Shown here: in pieces, positions 13,301-24,696 of the stretch
Numbering within the stretch: position 1 is the first letter of the stretch
Layout of the letters: each line of letters opens with the position of its first letter
NCBI GenBank assembly: GCA_014529385.2
Contig: CM043971.1
Coordinates: 31,072,209 to 31,136,208, forward strand
Source: Adiantum capillus-veneris
Lineage: Eukaryota > Streptophyta > Polypodiopsida > Polypodiales > Pteridaceae
DNA: 64,000 nucleotides
Direction of reading: 5' to 3'
Position numbers and translations under genes: made by a program
The notes under the pieces: model-generated
What the model saw: only the letters and a program-made list of their open reading frames with translations
What the model was told of the DNA's origin: nothing
Database searches by the model: none

Positions 13301-13959
13301 CTACCAAAGCCCAGTCCTTCTTATTTGTATCATGGGTTCTGAACTTTTGTCAGGGATAAAGGGATCAGTATAAGTCTCCATGGGTTTTGATATCTTATCC
13401 AGGAGTGTTCCTATGACAGATAACTCCTCTTTGATGGCTTCTTGCTCATCTTCCTCAAGTTCATCGGGTATGAAGGTGCTTGTAGCATTTGAAGGTGGCG
13501 AGAAGGAGTACATCGGGGCACCTTCTAGCATGCTTTTCTTTTGTTATCAAATGAGGGGTCATTCCTGAGCTTTTTGCCATGCATCTTCATAAACCTCCTC
13601 ATGATGGAGGGAGAATTTTCCCACCACTCCTTGCGCTCTAGCATCCTAACTGAGAATATTTGGGATGCTACCAATAATTTCCTAAATTTTTTCAGTGTGG
13701 CAAGTGAAGGGTTTTCTTTTGCTAGGGCATACATACACATGCATGCAGGGATATCCAGGATAGCTAGGAGTAGAGTATCAAATCCATCCCCCAAATTGAT
13801 GCATCCCAAATCATGCTCAATGATAGTATTGTGAAAGAGAGGATCTTTGATGCAAAGTAATAAGCCTTGAATGAAGGGGGCAAAAGCAAGTAGTCGACCA
13901 CAATACCCCATGCGCACGAGCTTCTTATGCCAAGAGGCAATGATGTCCTGCATATGCAT
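13301..13959 (-). pseudogene. Unidentified ORFs at the 5' side of the PLE relic
   Basis: Two overlapping minus-strand frames occur, 13525-13959 (144 codons) and 13301-13531 (76 codons). The first has MHMQDIIASWHKKLVRMGYC and a basic tail (MKMHGKKLRNDPSFDNKRK). The second is acidic (IPDELEEDEQEAIKEE). They lie in the expected position of the element's N-terminal region and may be one frameshifted protein. I recognise no domain; in particular no GIY-YIG nuclease motif is apparent. Confidence 0.4.
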
Positions 13960-14034
13960 CAGAGTGTTGTAAGGTCATTCTTTAGACAAAGGATTTTGGT
14001 CAGTTACGAGCTGCCAAAACCATTAGTGTGTGTA

Positions 14035-14237
14035 GATAGCATTCAATGTGGAAATTAGGAATAATAGCATCAAGGCAATGCACAAGAATAAATTCCTCGG
14101 AGAATTGAGGGATACTTCCATTAGTTTTGACATTTAAAACAAAGTATTATAAGGAATCTTGTGAATAGAATATAGCAAGATCCATATATGTTACCTGCAC
14201 CCATTATGATGAAAACCAAGTTAGTTTTCAGCTCATA
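14035..14237 (+). repeat. 0.74-kb repeat, copy 2, left part
   Basis: GATAGCATTCAATGTGG at 14035 begins the match to 9991. The copy is interrupted after TCATA (14233-14237) by Copia-B and resumes at 24923. Confidence 0.9.
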
Positions 14238-14464
14238 TATTACCATATACATGTGGTAGTGATGTGTGTGAAATCATTAGGACCTTCGGGGCATTTTTTC
14301 ACTCTTTAGGAGGTTTTTTCCCCCGAGCATTGTATATATGCCCATCACTTTAGGGCTATCTATCTTTCCATTGCACATTAAGTAACACACTCTCTATTGT
14401 GCGCCTTGAGCTTCTTTCGCCTTCTCCAAGCTGTGTGTGTTTCTCTACAACCATAATTCCAACA
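14238..14464 (+). repeat. Copia-B 5' LTR
   Basis: It runs from TATTACCATATACATG to ATTCCAACA. A TATA-like GTATATATG lies near 14332-14340. The first dinucleotide is TA, a change from the TG of the other two family LTRs. Confidence 0.95.
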
Positions 14465-14466
14465 AT

Positions 14467-14478
14467 TGGTATCAGAGC
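14467..14478 (+). promoter_or_regulatory. Primer binding site of Copia-B (initiator tRNA-Met)
   Basis: TGGTATCAGAGC two bases after the 5' LTR is the usual copia primer binding site, complementary to the 3' end of initiator tRNA-Met. Confidence 0.93.
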
Positions 14479-14826
14479 AGGCTACATCCTCCTGGGCTTA
14501 GTCGCCAGCTGCTCCAGCACACGCCTGCACACTTTCTACGATTACAATGAGGTTTGGCAAGCATTCGTAGGTTGACAAATATTTCAAGCAAGCTCGTAGA
14601 GCTTAGTCTGCTCAGATTTTTTATTCGGGCTCATTCCGGCCTTCATTTCCACTACAGGCAGGTCTGCAAAGGCAATTTTGTCATTTTGTGCAGAATTTTT
14701 GTCAGTGCCAATTTCTGCATAGCAGGTGCCTTACAGTCTTCTACAGTTTGTGCTATATACCACGTGTTGTTCCCGCTCCGTTTCTCCCATCTTCAAGCAA
14801 TTTTCACATCAGGTGCAACATTTACC

Positions 14827-15489
14827 ATGGCTAACAACAACACAGATGTCTTCAAGATGTTTGCTGCTAAGGACAGGTTGGATGGGGACAATTACCCTAT
14901 GTGGGCTTATATGATGCAACATGTTCTTGTGTCAAAGGGCGTCTGGAATATTGTGCAGGGCATTGATGTACATCCTGGTTCTGAGGATGTAGGCGATGTT
15001 GAGGATGTTGCAGGTCTTGTTGCAAGGATTGCTGCTATTAGAGTTGTTTTGCCTACGGTAGAACAAGCTCGTTGGGATGTAAAGGATGCACAGGCTCATG
15101 GATTGATTGCGTTGTCTGTGAAGCGCACCATTGTTCCTCACATCCATTCAGCAAAATCTGCAAAACAGGCTTGGGATATTCTAGCAGGTCTTTATGCAAG
15201 CCGTAATGAGGCTAAAATTGCTTTGTCGCGTAAAGAGCTGGAGTCAAAGATTATGCATGAGGAAGATGATACGGACACTTTTCTTTCTGGTGTCAAGGAT
15301 ATCAATGAGAAACTTATTTCTGCAGGTGAAGTCATTTCAGACAGTTCCCTTGTGCAGACTGTTCTTGATGCCTTACCAGATTCTTACCAGACTTTTGCTA
15401 GTACTTGGAGACTTATGACCCAAGAAAATCCAGAAGTTTTCAAGTTTGATGCATTATGCATTACCAGATTCTTACCAGACTTTTGCTAG
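14827..15489 (+). pseudogene. Copia-B gag (N-terminal capsid region), frameshifted
   Basis: The ATG at 14827 (ACCATGGCT context) follows a 362-bp leader and is preferred to the upstream in-frame start at 14554, because gag homology begins here. The sequence contains RLDGDNYPMWAYMMQHVL, SAKQAWDILAGLY and SLVQTVLDALPDSYQTF, typical of the UBN2-type gag of copia elements. An 88-bp tandem duplication (15373-15548) shifts the frame and ends the ORF at 15489. Downstream gag coding continues in another frame to the CCHC zinc knuckle near 15758. Confidence 0.85.
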
Positions 15490-15548
15490 TACTTGGAGAC
15501 TTATGACCCAAGGAAATCTAGAAGTTGTCAAGTTTGATGCATTATGCA
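15373..15548 (+). repeat. 88-bp tandem duplication inside Copia-B gag
   Basis: TTACCAGATTCTTACCAG begins at 15373 and again at 15461. The period of 88 is not a multiple of three, so it breaks gag. Confidence 0.93.
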
Positions 15549-15607
15549 CATTGCTGTTGCAAGAGTCACTTTCCAGAAAAAACAGGACTAGGCAGCGTAC
15601 AGTTTAA

Positions 15608-17514
15608 CAGGCTTTTATTTCTTCTCAAAGAAAGGGTGGTAACAGTAATGCAGCCACTTCCTATGGTTCTGCTGCGAGTGGCAAAAATTTTGTTCCTAAT
15701 GCTTCTGCTGGCAGCACTTCGTCTGGCAATTCTGGTGATAAGGGCAAAAAGAAGATGCGTTGCCATTATTGTAATGCCAATGATCACTTGATCAAGTCGT
15801 GTCCTGAGTTGAAGGCCAAAGAGGCTAAGAAGAAAGAGGGTGGTTTCACTGCAAATGCTGGTTCCACTACAAATGCAGCCATTGTTGAGTCTTCTCTGAA
15901 AGGAGACTGTGTTGCTGATGTTGATGCAGAATGGGCATTTAGCGCAGAGTGCACTTACAATCCTGCTATCCATGATGAATGCTTGTTAGTTGCTGCAGAT
16001 TCACATGTGTGGTATTTCGATAGTGGTTCTACAAAGCACATTACATCACATCGTGAATTATTCACCTCTCTCGAGTCTATCCCTCATGGGAATTCAGTCA
16101 CTTGTGCCTATTATCCGGTTCAGGGAGTTGGAAAGATTGTGCTTACTGTTGCAAATGGCAGTTCCTTCACACTTGTTGATGCACTTTATGTACCTGGGAT
16201 CAACAAGAATCTCTTGTCTATATCCACACTTGCTAGACTTGGACTTTTAGTCAAATTTGTGGATGACAGGTGTACAATTCATGATCTCAGTTTTGGTGAT
16301 GAAATTGTTGCATCTAGCCTTTTGTGTCGTGGGCTGTATAAGCTCACTTTGTATGACAAGTGTGGAAAAAATTTTACAGATGCTGCTGCAAAATCAAGGG
16401 CTATTTCAAATGCAAAACTTTGGCTGCACGTTTTGGTCATCTGAATTTTGCTAGTTTACTACGTTCGAAGAAATTTGATATGGTTGCTTCTTTGCCGCCT
16501 CTTGAAGCACCTGTCAAACATGGTTGTGACGGCGGTATTTTGGGTAAGATGCAGCGTTCTAAGTTTCCAAAGGATGATTCAGTTCGGCCACATGCAGGTT
16601 GCAGCTTGTGCATAGTGATGTTTGTGGGCCCATGCAAACTCCGTCCTTGGGCAATTACCTTTACTTCGTGACTTTCATTGATGATTACTCCAGGCATGCA
16701 TGGGTATTTCTCCTTAAAGCGAAGTCCGAAGTTTTTACGTGCTTCAAACAATTGCTGGCTATGGCTCAAAATGTCTCAAAATGTACTTTGGGCACCCTCC
16801 GTTCCGATCGAGGGGGGGAGTATATGTCTCATGAATTCAGTGCATTTCTGGCTAGTCGTGGGATAAAACACCAATGTATAGTACCTTATACACCTCAGCA
16901 AAATGGTGTTGCTAGGAGGAAAAACAGGTCACTTACGGAAATGGCATGATGTATGGTCAAAAGTCAAGCTTTGCCGCATTCTTTTTGGCTTGAGGCCATC
17001 ATGTGTGCCACTTATGTACTAAACAGGTGTCTTACCAAAGCTCTGTAGTCTATTACTACATATGAAGCATGGCATGATAGAAAGCCTTCTATTGAGCACA
17101 TGCGTGTTTTTGGTTGTTTGGCATATGCTTTGGTGCCACAAACACAGTGCAAAAAATTGGACGATAAGGCTGTCAAATGTATTTTTGTTGGTTATAGTGC
17201 TGAAAGCAAAGGTTAAAGGTTGTATCATCTGCAAACAAAACGTATTCTGGTTTCACAGGATGTAGTCTTTGTGGAAGATTCTATTCAACCCTTGCTGTCA
17301 TATACTAGAGACAGTATGTAAGCTCACAGGACATTTATGACACTTTGTTGCCTCTTTTCAGTGGTGGAAATACGAATGTAAGTTCCAATGAGGCAAATGT
17401 ACAGCCTATGGGGGTTTCTGAAAATGTCACAGATCAGTCTATTACTGATGCAGATGTACATGATGTACTTGATGAGGAAAGGGCTGAAAATGAGCAAGCA
17501 AGAGGTATGCCAAA
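15608..17514 (+). pseudogene. Copia-B gag C-end, protease and integrase, up to the Copia-C insertion
   Basis: The frame opens after TAA at 15605-15607, the same codon position as the TAA in Copia-A. It has a CCHC knuckle (CHYCNANDHLIKSC), a protease site DSGS at 16019-16030 and a pre-integrase region. A one-base deletion near 16424 (CTTTGGCTGC versus CTTTGGCATGC in Copia-A) shifts the frame. The integrase core (FIDDYSRHAWVF, SDRGGEY) continues at 16599-16949 and ends at a TGA. Further stops occur before pol is cut by Copia-C after ...GTATGCCAAA at 17514. Confidence 0.9.
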
Positions 17515-18069
17515 TGTTGAGTATGGAGCCTGATCTACCCCTTGTAATTTTATGTGGTAAAAATGCACATTTGTAAGGCCCCCATTATGAGGAGAAGCCA
17601 TCGTGCGTGAAGGAAAATCACTCGCCGGAAACCAAAATTTTCATGGCCACCAGAATATTCCTTTTGGCGGAAATATTATGGCCGGATGGCGGCCGAAAAG
17701 TGGTTAGAAAACGACCGTCGGTTGGCCGATGGCCGGTGGCCAAATTCAATGGCCTGTGGGGCGGCCACACATGGGCGGATTGGAGGATCCGATTTGGACT
17801 TATCTACACAAGGGCCGCTACACATGGCTGCCTCTCATGAGAGAGGGCAGCCCTTTTGGCCTATAAAAGGAGGCCATTTCTACACACATTTCATAGTGTG
17901 AAGTTGATGCAACAACGTGGGTGTGAGGTGGTGAGAGTGAAGCAAGGCGGGAGCTCTATTAAGCGTATAATCCTTTTGTAAACTACTTCTTGTTTTGAAG
18001 TACTAAAGCCATTGAGTGGTTGCTTTCCCATGGACGTAGACCACATTGGGTGAACCACGTATATCGTGT

Positions 18070-18103
<34 letters not shown>

Positions 18104-18183
18104 ATCTCTTATGTGTGAAATCTATCTCTCTCCAATAAGTAATCTACTCAAATATCTATTTAGCTACGTCATATTTCCTAACA
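17515..18183 (+). repeat. Copia-C 5' LTR (669 bp)
   Basis: It starts TGTTGAGTATGGAGCC and ends ATATTTCCTAACA. A (TC)n tract of about 16 units lies at 18071-18102. Confidence 0.95.
17872..17880 (+). promoter_or_regulatory. TATA box in Copia-C 5' LTR
   Basis: TATAAAAGG in the context GGCCTATAAAAGGAGGCC is a strong TATA box and sits mid-LTR as expected. The 3' LTR has GGCCTGTAAAGGAGGCC at the same place, destroying it. Confidence 0.75.
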
Positions 18184-18185
18184 AC

Positions 18186-18197
18186 TGGTATCAGAGC
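18186..18197 (+). promoter_or_regulatory. Primer binding site of Copia-C (initiator tRNA-Met)
   Basis: TGGTATCAGAGC begins two bases after the 5' LTR. Confidence 0.93.
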
Positions 18198-18256
18198 AAG
18201 GTTTGCTCGTAGCTAAATTATCTCAAGGAAAGGATTCCTTGAATTGAGTGGGAGTT

Positions 18257-19075
18257 ATGGCAGAGGAAGGGAAGCTCAAGATTGAGAAGTTCAACGGCAA
18301 AAACTACCAACATTGGAAGATGCAGATTGAAGACTACCTCTACCAGAAGGACCTCTATTTTCCACCAGGCGGTCTTGCGAAGAAGCACGCAACAATCACA
18401 AATGAAGCATGGATTATCCTTGATCAAAAGGCACTGGGAACAATCCAGTTAAGCTTGGCGTCAACGGTGGCCTTCAATGTTTCGGAGATGAAGACCACAG
18501 AGGACTTGATGAAGTCACTTGACGACTTCTACGAGAAACCATCGGCATCCAATAAGGTATTTCTTATGAAGCGCTTGTTCAATCTAAAGATGGCAGAGAA
18601 TGGTTCAGTTTTGCAGAACACCTAAATGACTTTAACACAAACATAACTCAACTTTGATCGGTGAAAATCAATTTTGATGACGAAGTGCGAGCTCTCCTTA
18701 TACTATCATCTCTACCGCATAGTTGGGACAGCCTTGTGATGGCTATAAGTAATTCTATTTCTAGCAACAAACACTCTTAAGTTTGATGATGTTGTGGGTG
18801 TTCTCCTAAGTGAGGAAATGCAAAGAAGAAGCACAGGAGAATCATCAAGTGTTGCACTGTCAGTGGAAACAAGAGGAAGACCTAAGGAGAGGTTCACAAA
18901 CCAAAAGGGTCGTGATTGCTCAAGACGGAGTAAGTCACAAACAAAGTCGGTTCTTGAATGTTGGTACTGCGGCAAGAAGGGCCACGTCAAGAAGGATTGC
19001 TGGTCGAAGAAGAAGAAGGAGATTGAGTCTCAAGACAACAAGAAACATTGGAGGCCAATGTGGCAGGTAAAGTAG
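18257..19075 (+). pseudogene. Copia-C gag, frameshifted
   Basis: The ATG at 18257 (GTTATGGCAGAGG) starts a gag N-terminus with KFNGKNYQHWKMQIEDYL and a LMKSLDDFYEKPSASNK segment. The first frame ends at 18625. Homology continues in another frame (EHLNDFN, then a TGA near 18655). A CCHC zinc knuckle CWYCGKKGHVKKDC follows at about 18958-19000 within 18794-19075. This is the TNT1/Tork-like gag organisation. At least two lesions break it. Confidence 0.85.
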
Positions 19076-22000
19076 AGCAAGATGCTCTAATTCTCTCATT
19101 AGACAATGTGTCTAATTCTTGGATAGTAGATTCCGGGGCTTCATTCCATGTGACACCATACAAGCAACATTTCCAAGATTACACAAAGGTAATTTTGGGT
19201 ATGTATACTTGGGAGATGATGAAGCTTGTGAGATTGTCGGCAAAAGGTATAGTTTCTGTCAAAACTGCTAACGGAAATGAATGGAAGCTTAAATATGTTA
19301 GGCATGTTCCTTCTCTTCGGAAAAATTTGATCTCTATAGGACAATTGGATGATGAAGATCACAACATTGCATTCGGAAACAAACGGTGGAAGATCTCAAA
19401 GGGATCTTTGGTGGTTGCCAAGGGAGAAAAGGTCGGTACACTTTACTTGTGTACTATCAGCACGCAACCTTCAGCTTGTGCAGCAACTACAGCAGTTGAC
19501 AGTGCGGTGTGGCACTACCGGCTTGGGTATATGAGTGCCAAAGGAATACAAATCCTTCAAACGAAGAAGCTTCTGCCAGGTTTGAAAGAAGTGGACTTAG
19601 AGTTCTGTGAAGATTGTGTTTATGGTAAACAAAAGAAGGTAAAATTTCAAAAATCAAGAAATGAAAGAAAAAATAAAAAACTTGAGTTGGTTTATTCTGA
19701 TGTTTGGGGTCCTGCAAGTACACCATCACTTGGTGGCTCATTGCACTATGTAACATTCATAGACGATGCAACTAGAAAAACATGGGTTTATGTCATGAAG
19801 AATAAGTCCGATGTATTTTCCATATTTCAAAGGTGGAAATCCTTTGTGGAGAATGAAACAGGTACCAAGGTTAAATGTCTCAGATCCGACAATGGAGGCA
19901 AATATTGCACCCAAGCTTTTGAAAGCTTTTGTGCTAGCAATGGCATTCGGAGGCAAAGGACAACCCCAAGGACACCTCAATGAAATGGCATTTCGGAAAG
20001 GATGAACAAGACAATCATGGAGGGAGCACGAAGCATGCGGCTACATGCAAGCCTACCGCTTGAGCTTTGGGAGGAAGCTGTAAGTACGTATGTGTACTTA
20101 ATCAACCGGTCACCCTCAATGGCATTGGATGGGGGAGTTCCAAAAGAGGCATGGACAGGTAAACCGGTGAATTATGCATTTCTCAAAGTGTTTGGGTGTG
20201 AGGCTTTCATGCACATAGATAGAAGCCTAAGATCAAAGCTAGATGCAAAGTCCAAAAAGTGTTTCTTCATTGGCTATGGAGACGGTGACTTTGGGTATCG
20301 CCTATGGAATCCTAAAGATGATAAAATCTTAAGGAGTAGGGATGTAATTTTTAACGAACAAAATATATACAAAGATTACTTGGAAAGAAAACAAACAAAA
20401 GAAACAGGTGATGAGTACATGGAGCTTGAGGACGGCGAAGACTCAAGGACTGCAAACGGTGACAATGTGCAACAACGTCAACCAAATGAGGAGTCTCAAC
20501 CTATTCCCCGAAGATCTACAAGAGCAAGTAGACCTCCAAAAAGGTTTGTTCCTTCCTTCAACCATCTGGTGATCTCAGATTCTAGAGAGCCGGAATCATA
20601 CGAAGAAGCTATGCAACACGAATCCAAAGAAGAATGGGCGAAAAGCATGCAAGTGGAGATGGACTCACTACATCGCAACCAAACATGGGAGTTGGTTGAG
20701 TTGCCTAAAGGTAAGCGGGCACTTCAAAACAAATGGGTGTACAAGCTGAAGGAAGAAGAAGGTGGGAAGAAAAGGTACAAGTCTAGGCTTGTGGTAAAAG
20801 GGTTTTCTCAAAAGAAAGGTATTGACTTCAATGAAATATTTTCTCATGTTGTAAAAATGAACTCAATTAGGCTTGTCTTAAGCCTTGTGGTTGCTCATGA
20901 TCTAAATCTCAAGCAAATGGATGTAAATATGGCATTCCCTCACGGTGACTTAGAGGAGGAAATTTACATGCTTCAACCAAAGGGGTATGAAGTAAAAGGT
21001 AAGGAGAAAATGGTTTGCAGATTAAAGAAAATCTTGTATGGATTAAAGCAAGCATCAAGACAATGGTACTTGAAGTTCGATCGATGGATGTTAGATCATG
21101 GATTCAGAAGATGCAACTCAGATCATTGCGTCTACATGAAGAATTTGGGAGATGGGAAGTTCATCATCCTAATGTTGTATGTTGATGACATGCTGATTGC
21201 AAGTGCTAACATGCAGGACATCAAAGACCTAAAAGAGGAGTTGTCTAAATCTTTTTCAATGAAATATTTAGGTGTTGCAAAGAGGATACTTGGTATGAAA
21301 ATATCAAGGGACACGACGAAGAAAACAATAAAGCTATCTCAAGAGGATTACATCAAGAAGGTACTAGAAAGGTTTGCAATGCAAAATGCAAAACCAGTTT
21401 CTACACCTTTGGCTGGTCACTTTAAACTAACGAAGGATATGTGTCCAAAGACACAAGAGGAGATAGCCTATATGTCTAAAGTTCCATATGCTGCAGCAGT
21501 AGGCTCTCTAATGTATGCTATGGTCTAGACAACGCCAGATATTGCACATGCAGTGGGAGTTGTGAGTAGGTTCATGGACAACCCTAAAGAACACTGGCAA
21601 GCTGTCAAGTGGATACTTAGGTATCTAAAAGGGACAACAACAAATGCTTTGTATTTTGGAGGAACTGATATTTTTCTAGAAGGGTATGCTGATGCAGATA
21701 TGCCAGGTGACAAAGATACTCAAAGGAGCACTACTGGCTATGTCTTCATGGTTGGAGGCACAGCAGTAAGCTAGGCTTCAAAGTTGAAAGTGGTCTCACT
21801 TTCTACCACGGAAGCAGAGTATGTAGCAATGACGGAGGCAAGCAAAGAAATTATGTGCCTTCACAGATTCTTAGAAGAGCTTGGATTCAAACAAGACAAT
21901 TGTGTCTTGTACAGTGATAGCCAAAGCGCTATCCATCTGGCAAAGAACTCAAACTTTCATTCAAGGACAAAGCACATTGAGGTGAGACATCACTTCATAC

Positions 22001-22134
22001 GCACTCTTTTGGAAGAGGGACAGCTAAAGCTAGGAAAGGTGCATACAAGTAAAAATCCTGCAGACATGTTTACAAAGGTGGTCAACAAGGAGAAGTTGAG
22101 CTTTTGCTCATCCTCAATCGGCATTCAAGGATAA
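19048..22134 (+). pseudogene. Copia-C protease, integrase, RT and RNase H with three stops
   Basis: The protease site DSGA is at 19129-19140 (WIVDSGASFHVTP). The integrase has WHYRLGYMS, CEDCVYGKQ, YSDVWGP, FIDDATRKTWVY and RSDNGGKY. A TGA at 19981-19983 interrupts the PRTPQ..NGISERMN motif. From 20002 the RT is open for 508 codons, with YVDDMLIAS at 21178-21204 and LYGLKQASRQWYLKFD. TAG at 21526 lies before the TTPDIAHAVG region and TAG at 21772 replaces a tryptophan codon in the RNase H domain. RNase H ends with TKHIEVRHHFIR and a natural stop at 22132-22134. Overall it is a nearly full-length polyprotein with only point lesions in pol. Confidence 0.92.
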
Positions 22135-22180
22135 GAAGCCAGGATGGAAAGCAGTCACACGTTTGGTTTGGAGATTAGTC

Positions 22181-22193
22181 TCCAAGTGGGAGT
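22181..22193 (+). promoter_or_regulatory. Polypurine tract of Copia-C
   Basis: TCCAAGTGGGAGT immediately precedes the 3' LTR at 22194, the usual position for plus-strand priming. Confidence 0.7.
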
Positions 22194-22798
22194 TGTTAAG
22201 TATGGAGCCTGATTTACCCCTTGTAATTTTTTGTGGTAAAAATGAACATTTGTAAGGCCCCCATTATGAGGAGAATCCATCATGCGTGAAGACAAATCAC
22301 TCGTCGAAAACCAAAATTTTCACGGCCAACGGAATATTCCTTTTTGCCGGAATATTATGGCCGGACGGCGGTCGGAAACTGGTCGAAAAACGATCGGCCA
22401 GTGGCCAGTGGAAGTCAATGGCCAGTGGTGGCCGGTGGCCGAATTCAATGGCTGGTGGCCGAATTCAAAAGCGGACTTGTCTTCTCAAGGGCGGCCACAC
22501 ATGGGCGGATTGGAGGGTCCGATTTGGACTTATCTACACAAGGGCGGCTACACATGACTGCCTCTCATGAGAGAGGGCAGCCCTTTTGGCCTGTAAAGGA
22601 GGCCATTTCTACACACATTTCATAGTGTGAAGTTGATGCAACAAGGTGGGTGTGAGGTGGTGAGAGTGAAGCAAGTCGGGAGCTCTATTAAGGGTATAAT
22701 CCCTTTGTAAACTACTTCTTGTTTTGAAGTACTAAAGCCATTGAGTGGCTGCTTTCCCCATGGACGTAGCCCACATTGGTTGAACCACGTATATCGTG

Positions 22799-22867
<69 letters not shown>

Positions 22868-22947
22868 ATCTCTTGTGTGTGAAATCTATCTCTCTCCATT
22901 AAGTAATCTACTCAAATATCTATTTAGCTACGTCATATTTCCTAACA
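22194..22947 (+). repeat. Copia-C 3' LTR (754 bp)
   Basis: It starts TGTTAAGTATGGAGCC and ends ATATTTCCTAACA. It is 85 bp longer than the 5' LTR. The excess is a (CT)n tract of about 30 units at 22804-22864 and roughly 55-60 extra bases of GGCCAGTGG-like sequence near 22400-22470. Its TATA box is changed to TGTAAAGG. Confidence 0.95.
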
Positions 22948-24623
22948 CCAAAATGGTTGGTGCACACTTTGTGTGACAATAAATTGGATGCACCTTTGTC
23001 TAGCCGTACTCGTTCACGCTCTCGCCATGCATCTTATGCATCAGATTGTTAAGCTTTGGCTGTGTCTAGCTTATATGATGTTAAGGAGCCTCTGTCTTTT
23101 CATGAAGCACAAAATTCAAAAAATTGGATGGCTGCCATGCAATCAAAATATGATGCACTTATAGAAAATGACACATGGACCTTATATGATTTTCCTCCTG
23201 GCAAAAAGGCCATTGGTACAAAGTGGGTTTACAAGTTGAAACGCAAGCCGGATGGTGAGATCAATCGCCATAAGGCTCGACTTGTTGCAAAGGGTTATGC
23301 ACGACAAAAAGGCATAGATTATGAAGAGACTTTTGCTCCCACTTGTCGTGTGACTACTGTGCATTTTCTATGTGCATTGGCAGCTCATTTTGGTTGGGAT
23401 GTACATCAATCAGACATTGTTACTTCTTTCTTGAATGGTGACATATTTGAGGAAGTTTATGTAACGCAGCCTCACGGTTTTTTCATAAAAGGACAAGAGG
23501 ACAAAATGTGCGGATGTAAGAAGGCTTTGTATGGGTTGAAGCAATCTCCTCATGCTTGGTATGAGAAAGCTGACACTCATTTGGTCAAACGAGGATTTTG
23601 TAACAGTCCAACAGAAAGTACATTGTATGTCAAGCGTGAGGGTGATGTACTTCTCATTGTGATTCTTTATGTCGATGATTTGCTGATCACTGGACCAAAT
23701 GAGACACATATTGCTGAATTGAAGGCTGATTTGAATGCTACTTTCAAGATGAAAGATTTGGGGTTGTTGCATCATTACTTGGGTATATAGTTTAAGCAGT
23801 GTGATAGTGGTATTGCCTTGTGTCAGAAAAGTTACATAGAGACATTGCTATGTAAGTTTGGACTTGAGGATTGCAAACCTATTGCCACTCCCATGGAAAC
23901 AAGTTTGAAGTTGAGCCTACATGATGTTGGTGATCCTGCTAATGTCACTCTTTATCAATGTTGGCTGCCTCATTTATGTATGCAACACAAGGCGGGATAT
24001 TCAGTTTGGAGTCTCACAGATCAGCAGATTTACGCATAGCCCAGGGTCTAAGCATTGGCAGGATGTCAAGAGGATTTTCCGTTACCTTAGTGGCACTTTA
24101 CATCTTGGCTTGTTTTATCCCAAGGGGGGATCATTGCCGCCAGACTTACATGCTTTTTCAGACTCATATTGGGTTGGTTGTTTTGACACACGAGTGTCCA
24201 CAAGTGGTTTTTGTTTCATGCTTGGCAGTTCATGTATATCATGGTTGAGCAAGAAGCAACCTATTCTGGCCACTTCGAGTTGTGAAGCTGAGTACAGGGC
24301 AGTCTTCACAGCTACGGTTGAGTGTGTATGGCTCAGACACCTTATGGGGCTGATTTGGGTGTTGGTGGACAGGACACTGCCAACACTATTTGCACTGACA
24401 GTCAGAAAGCATTAGCAGTTGCGAGGACCTAGTTTTTCATGCTTGCACAAAGCACATTGAGGTGCATTACCACTATGTCAGGGAGAGGCTCTCAGCAGGA
24501 GAGATCAGCTTGGCTTATGCGCCAACACAGGACAACCTTGTAGATCTTTTCACAAAGGCATTGTCTCGTGAGAAGCTTGAATTTTTCCAAAAAGCTTTGG
24601 GCTTACTCCCCTTTGTGGACTAA
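22948..24623 (+). pseudogene. Copia-B RT and RNase H, downstream of Copia-C
   Basis: Coding resumes at CCAAAATGG. A TAA occurs near 23049. From 23056 the RT is open for 244 codons (KWVYKLKRKPDGEINRHKAR, box YVDDLL at 23668-23685) and stops at TAG 23788-23790, where Copia-A reads on. After another frame loss near 23960, RNase H appears in 23921-24415 (SDSYWVGC, SSCEAEYRA). The frame breaks again near 24415. The C-terminus (LGLLPFVD, stop 24621-24623) matches that of Copia-A. Confidence 0.9.
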
Positions 24624-24696
24624 TCATGTCCTCAGGGCATGGCACTTCCCTTATTCATGTGCCAGCTCTCGTTCACCTATCACTCAAGGGGGGATT

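Larger units (their letters stand above)
10953..14020 (-). mobile_element. Penelope-like (PLE-type) retroelement relic, minus strand
   Basis: Reading on the minus strand, an unidentified N-terminal ORF (13959-13301) is followed by a reverse transcriptase with PLE-style motifs (12730-11440). A C-terminal block (11301-10993), a terminal hairpin (10986-10964) and a (CA)n tract come next. A second copy at 53636-55185 aligns in the RT and at the 3' hairpin. No LTRs and no poly(A) tail were seen. Several stops and frameshifts interrupt the coding region. I could not find a GIY-YIG endonuclease domain, so subclass is unresolved. A TGTGTG run at 14027-14033 marks the other edge. Confidence 0.7.
17515..22947 (+). 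mobile_element. Copia-C: nested copia element of a different family
   Basis: LTRs at 17515-18183 and 22194-22947 and the 5-bp duplication CCAAA (17510-17514, 22948-22952) define a complete 5.4-kb insertion in the pol of Copia-B. The uninterrupted sequence GTATGCCAAAATGG is seen in Copia-A at about 1954-1967, confirming the target. Gag-pol order is copia type, but the proteins and LTRs are unlike Copia-A/B. Internal stops at 19981, 21526 and 21772 and gag frameshifts show it is inactive. Confidence 0.96.
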
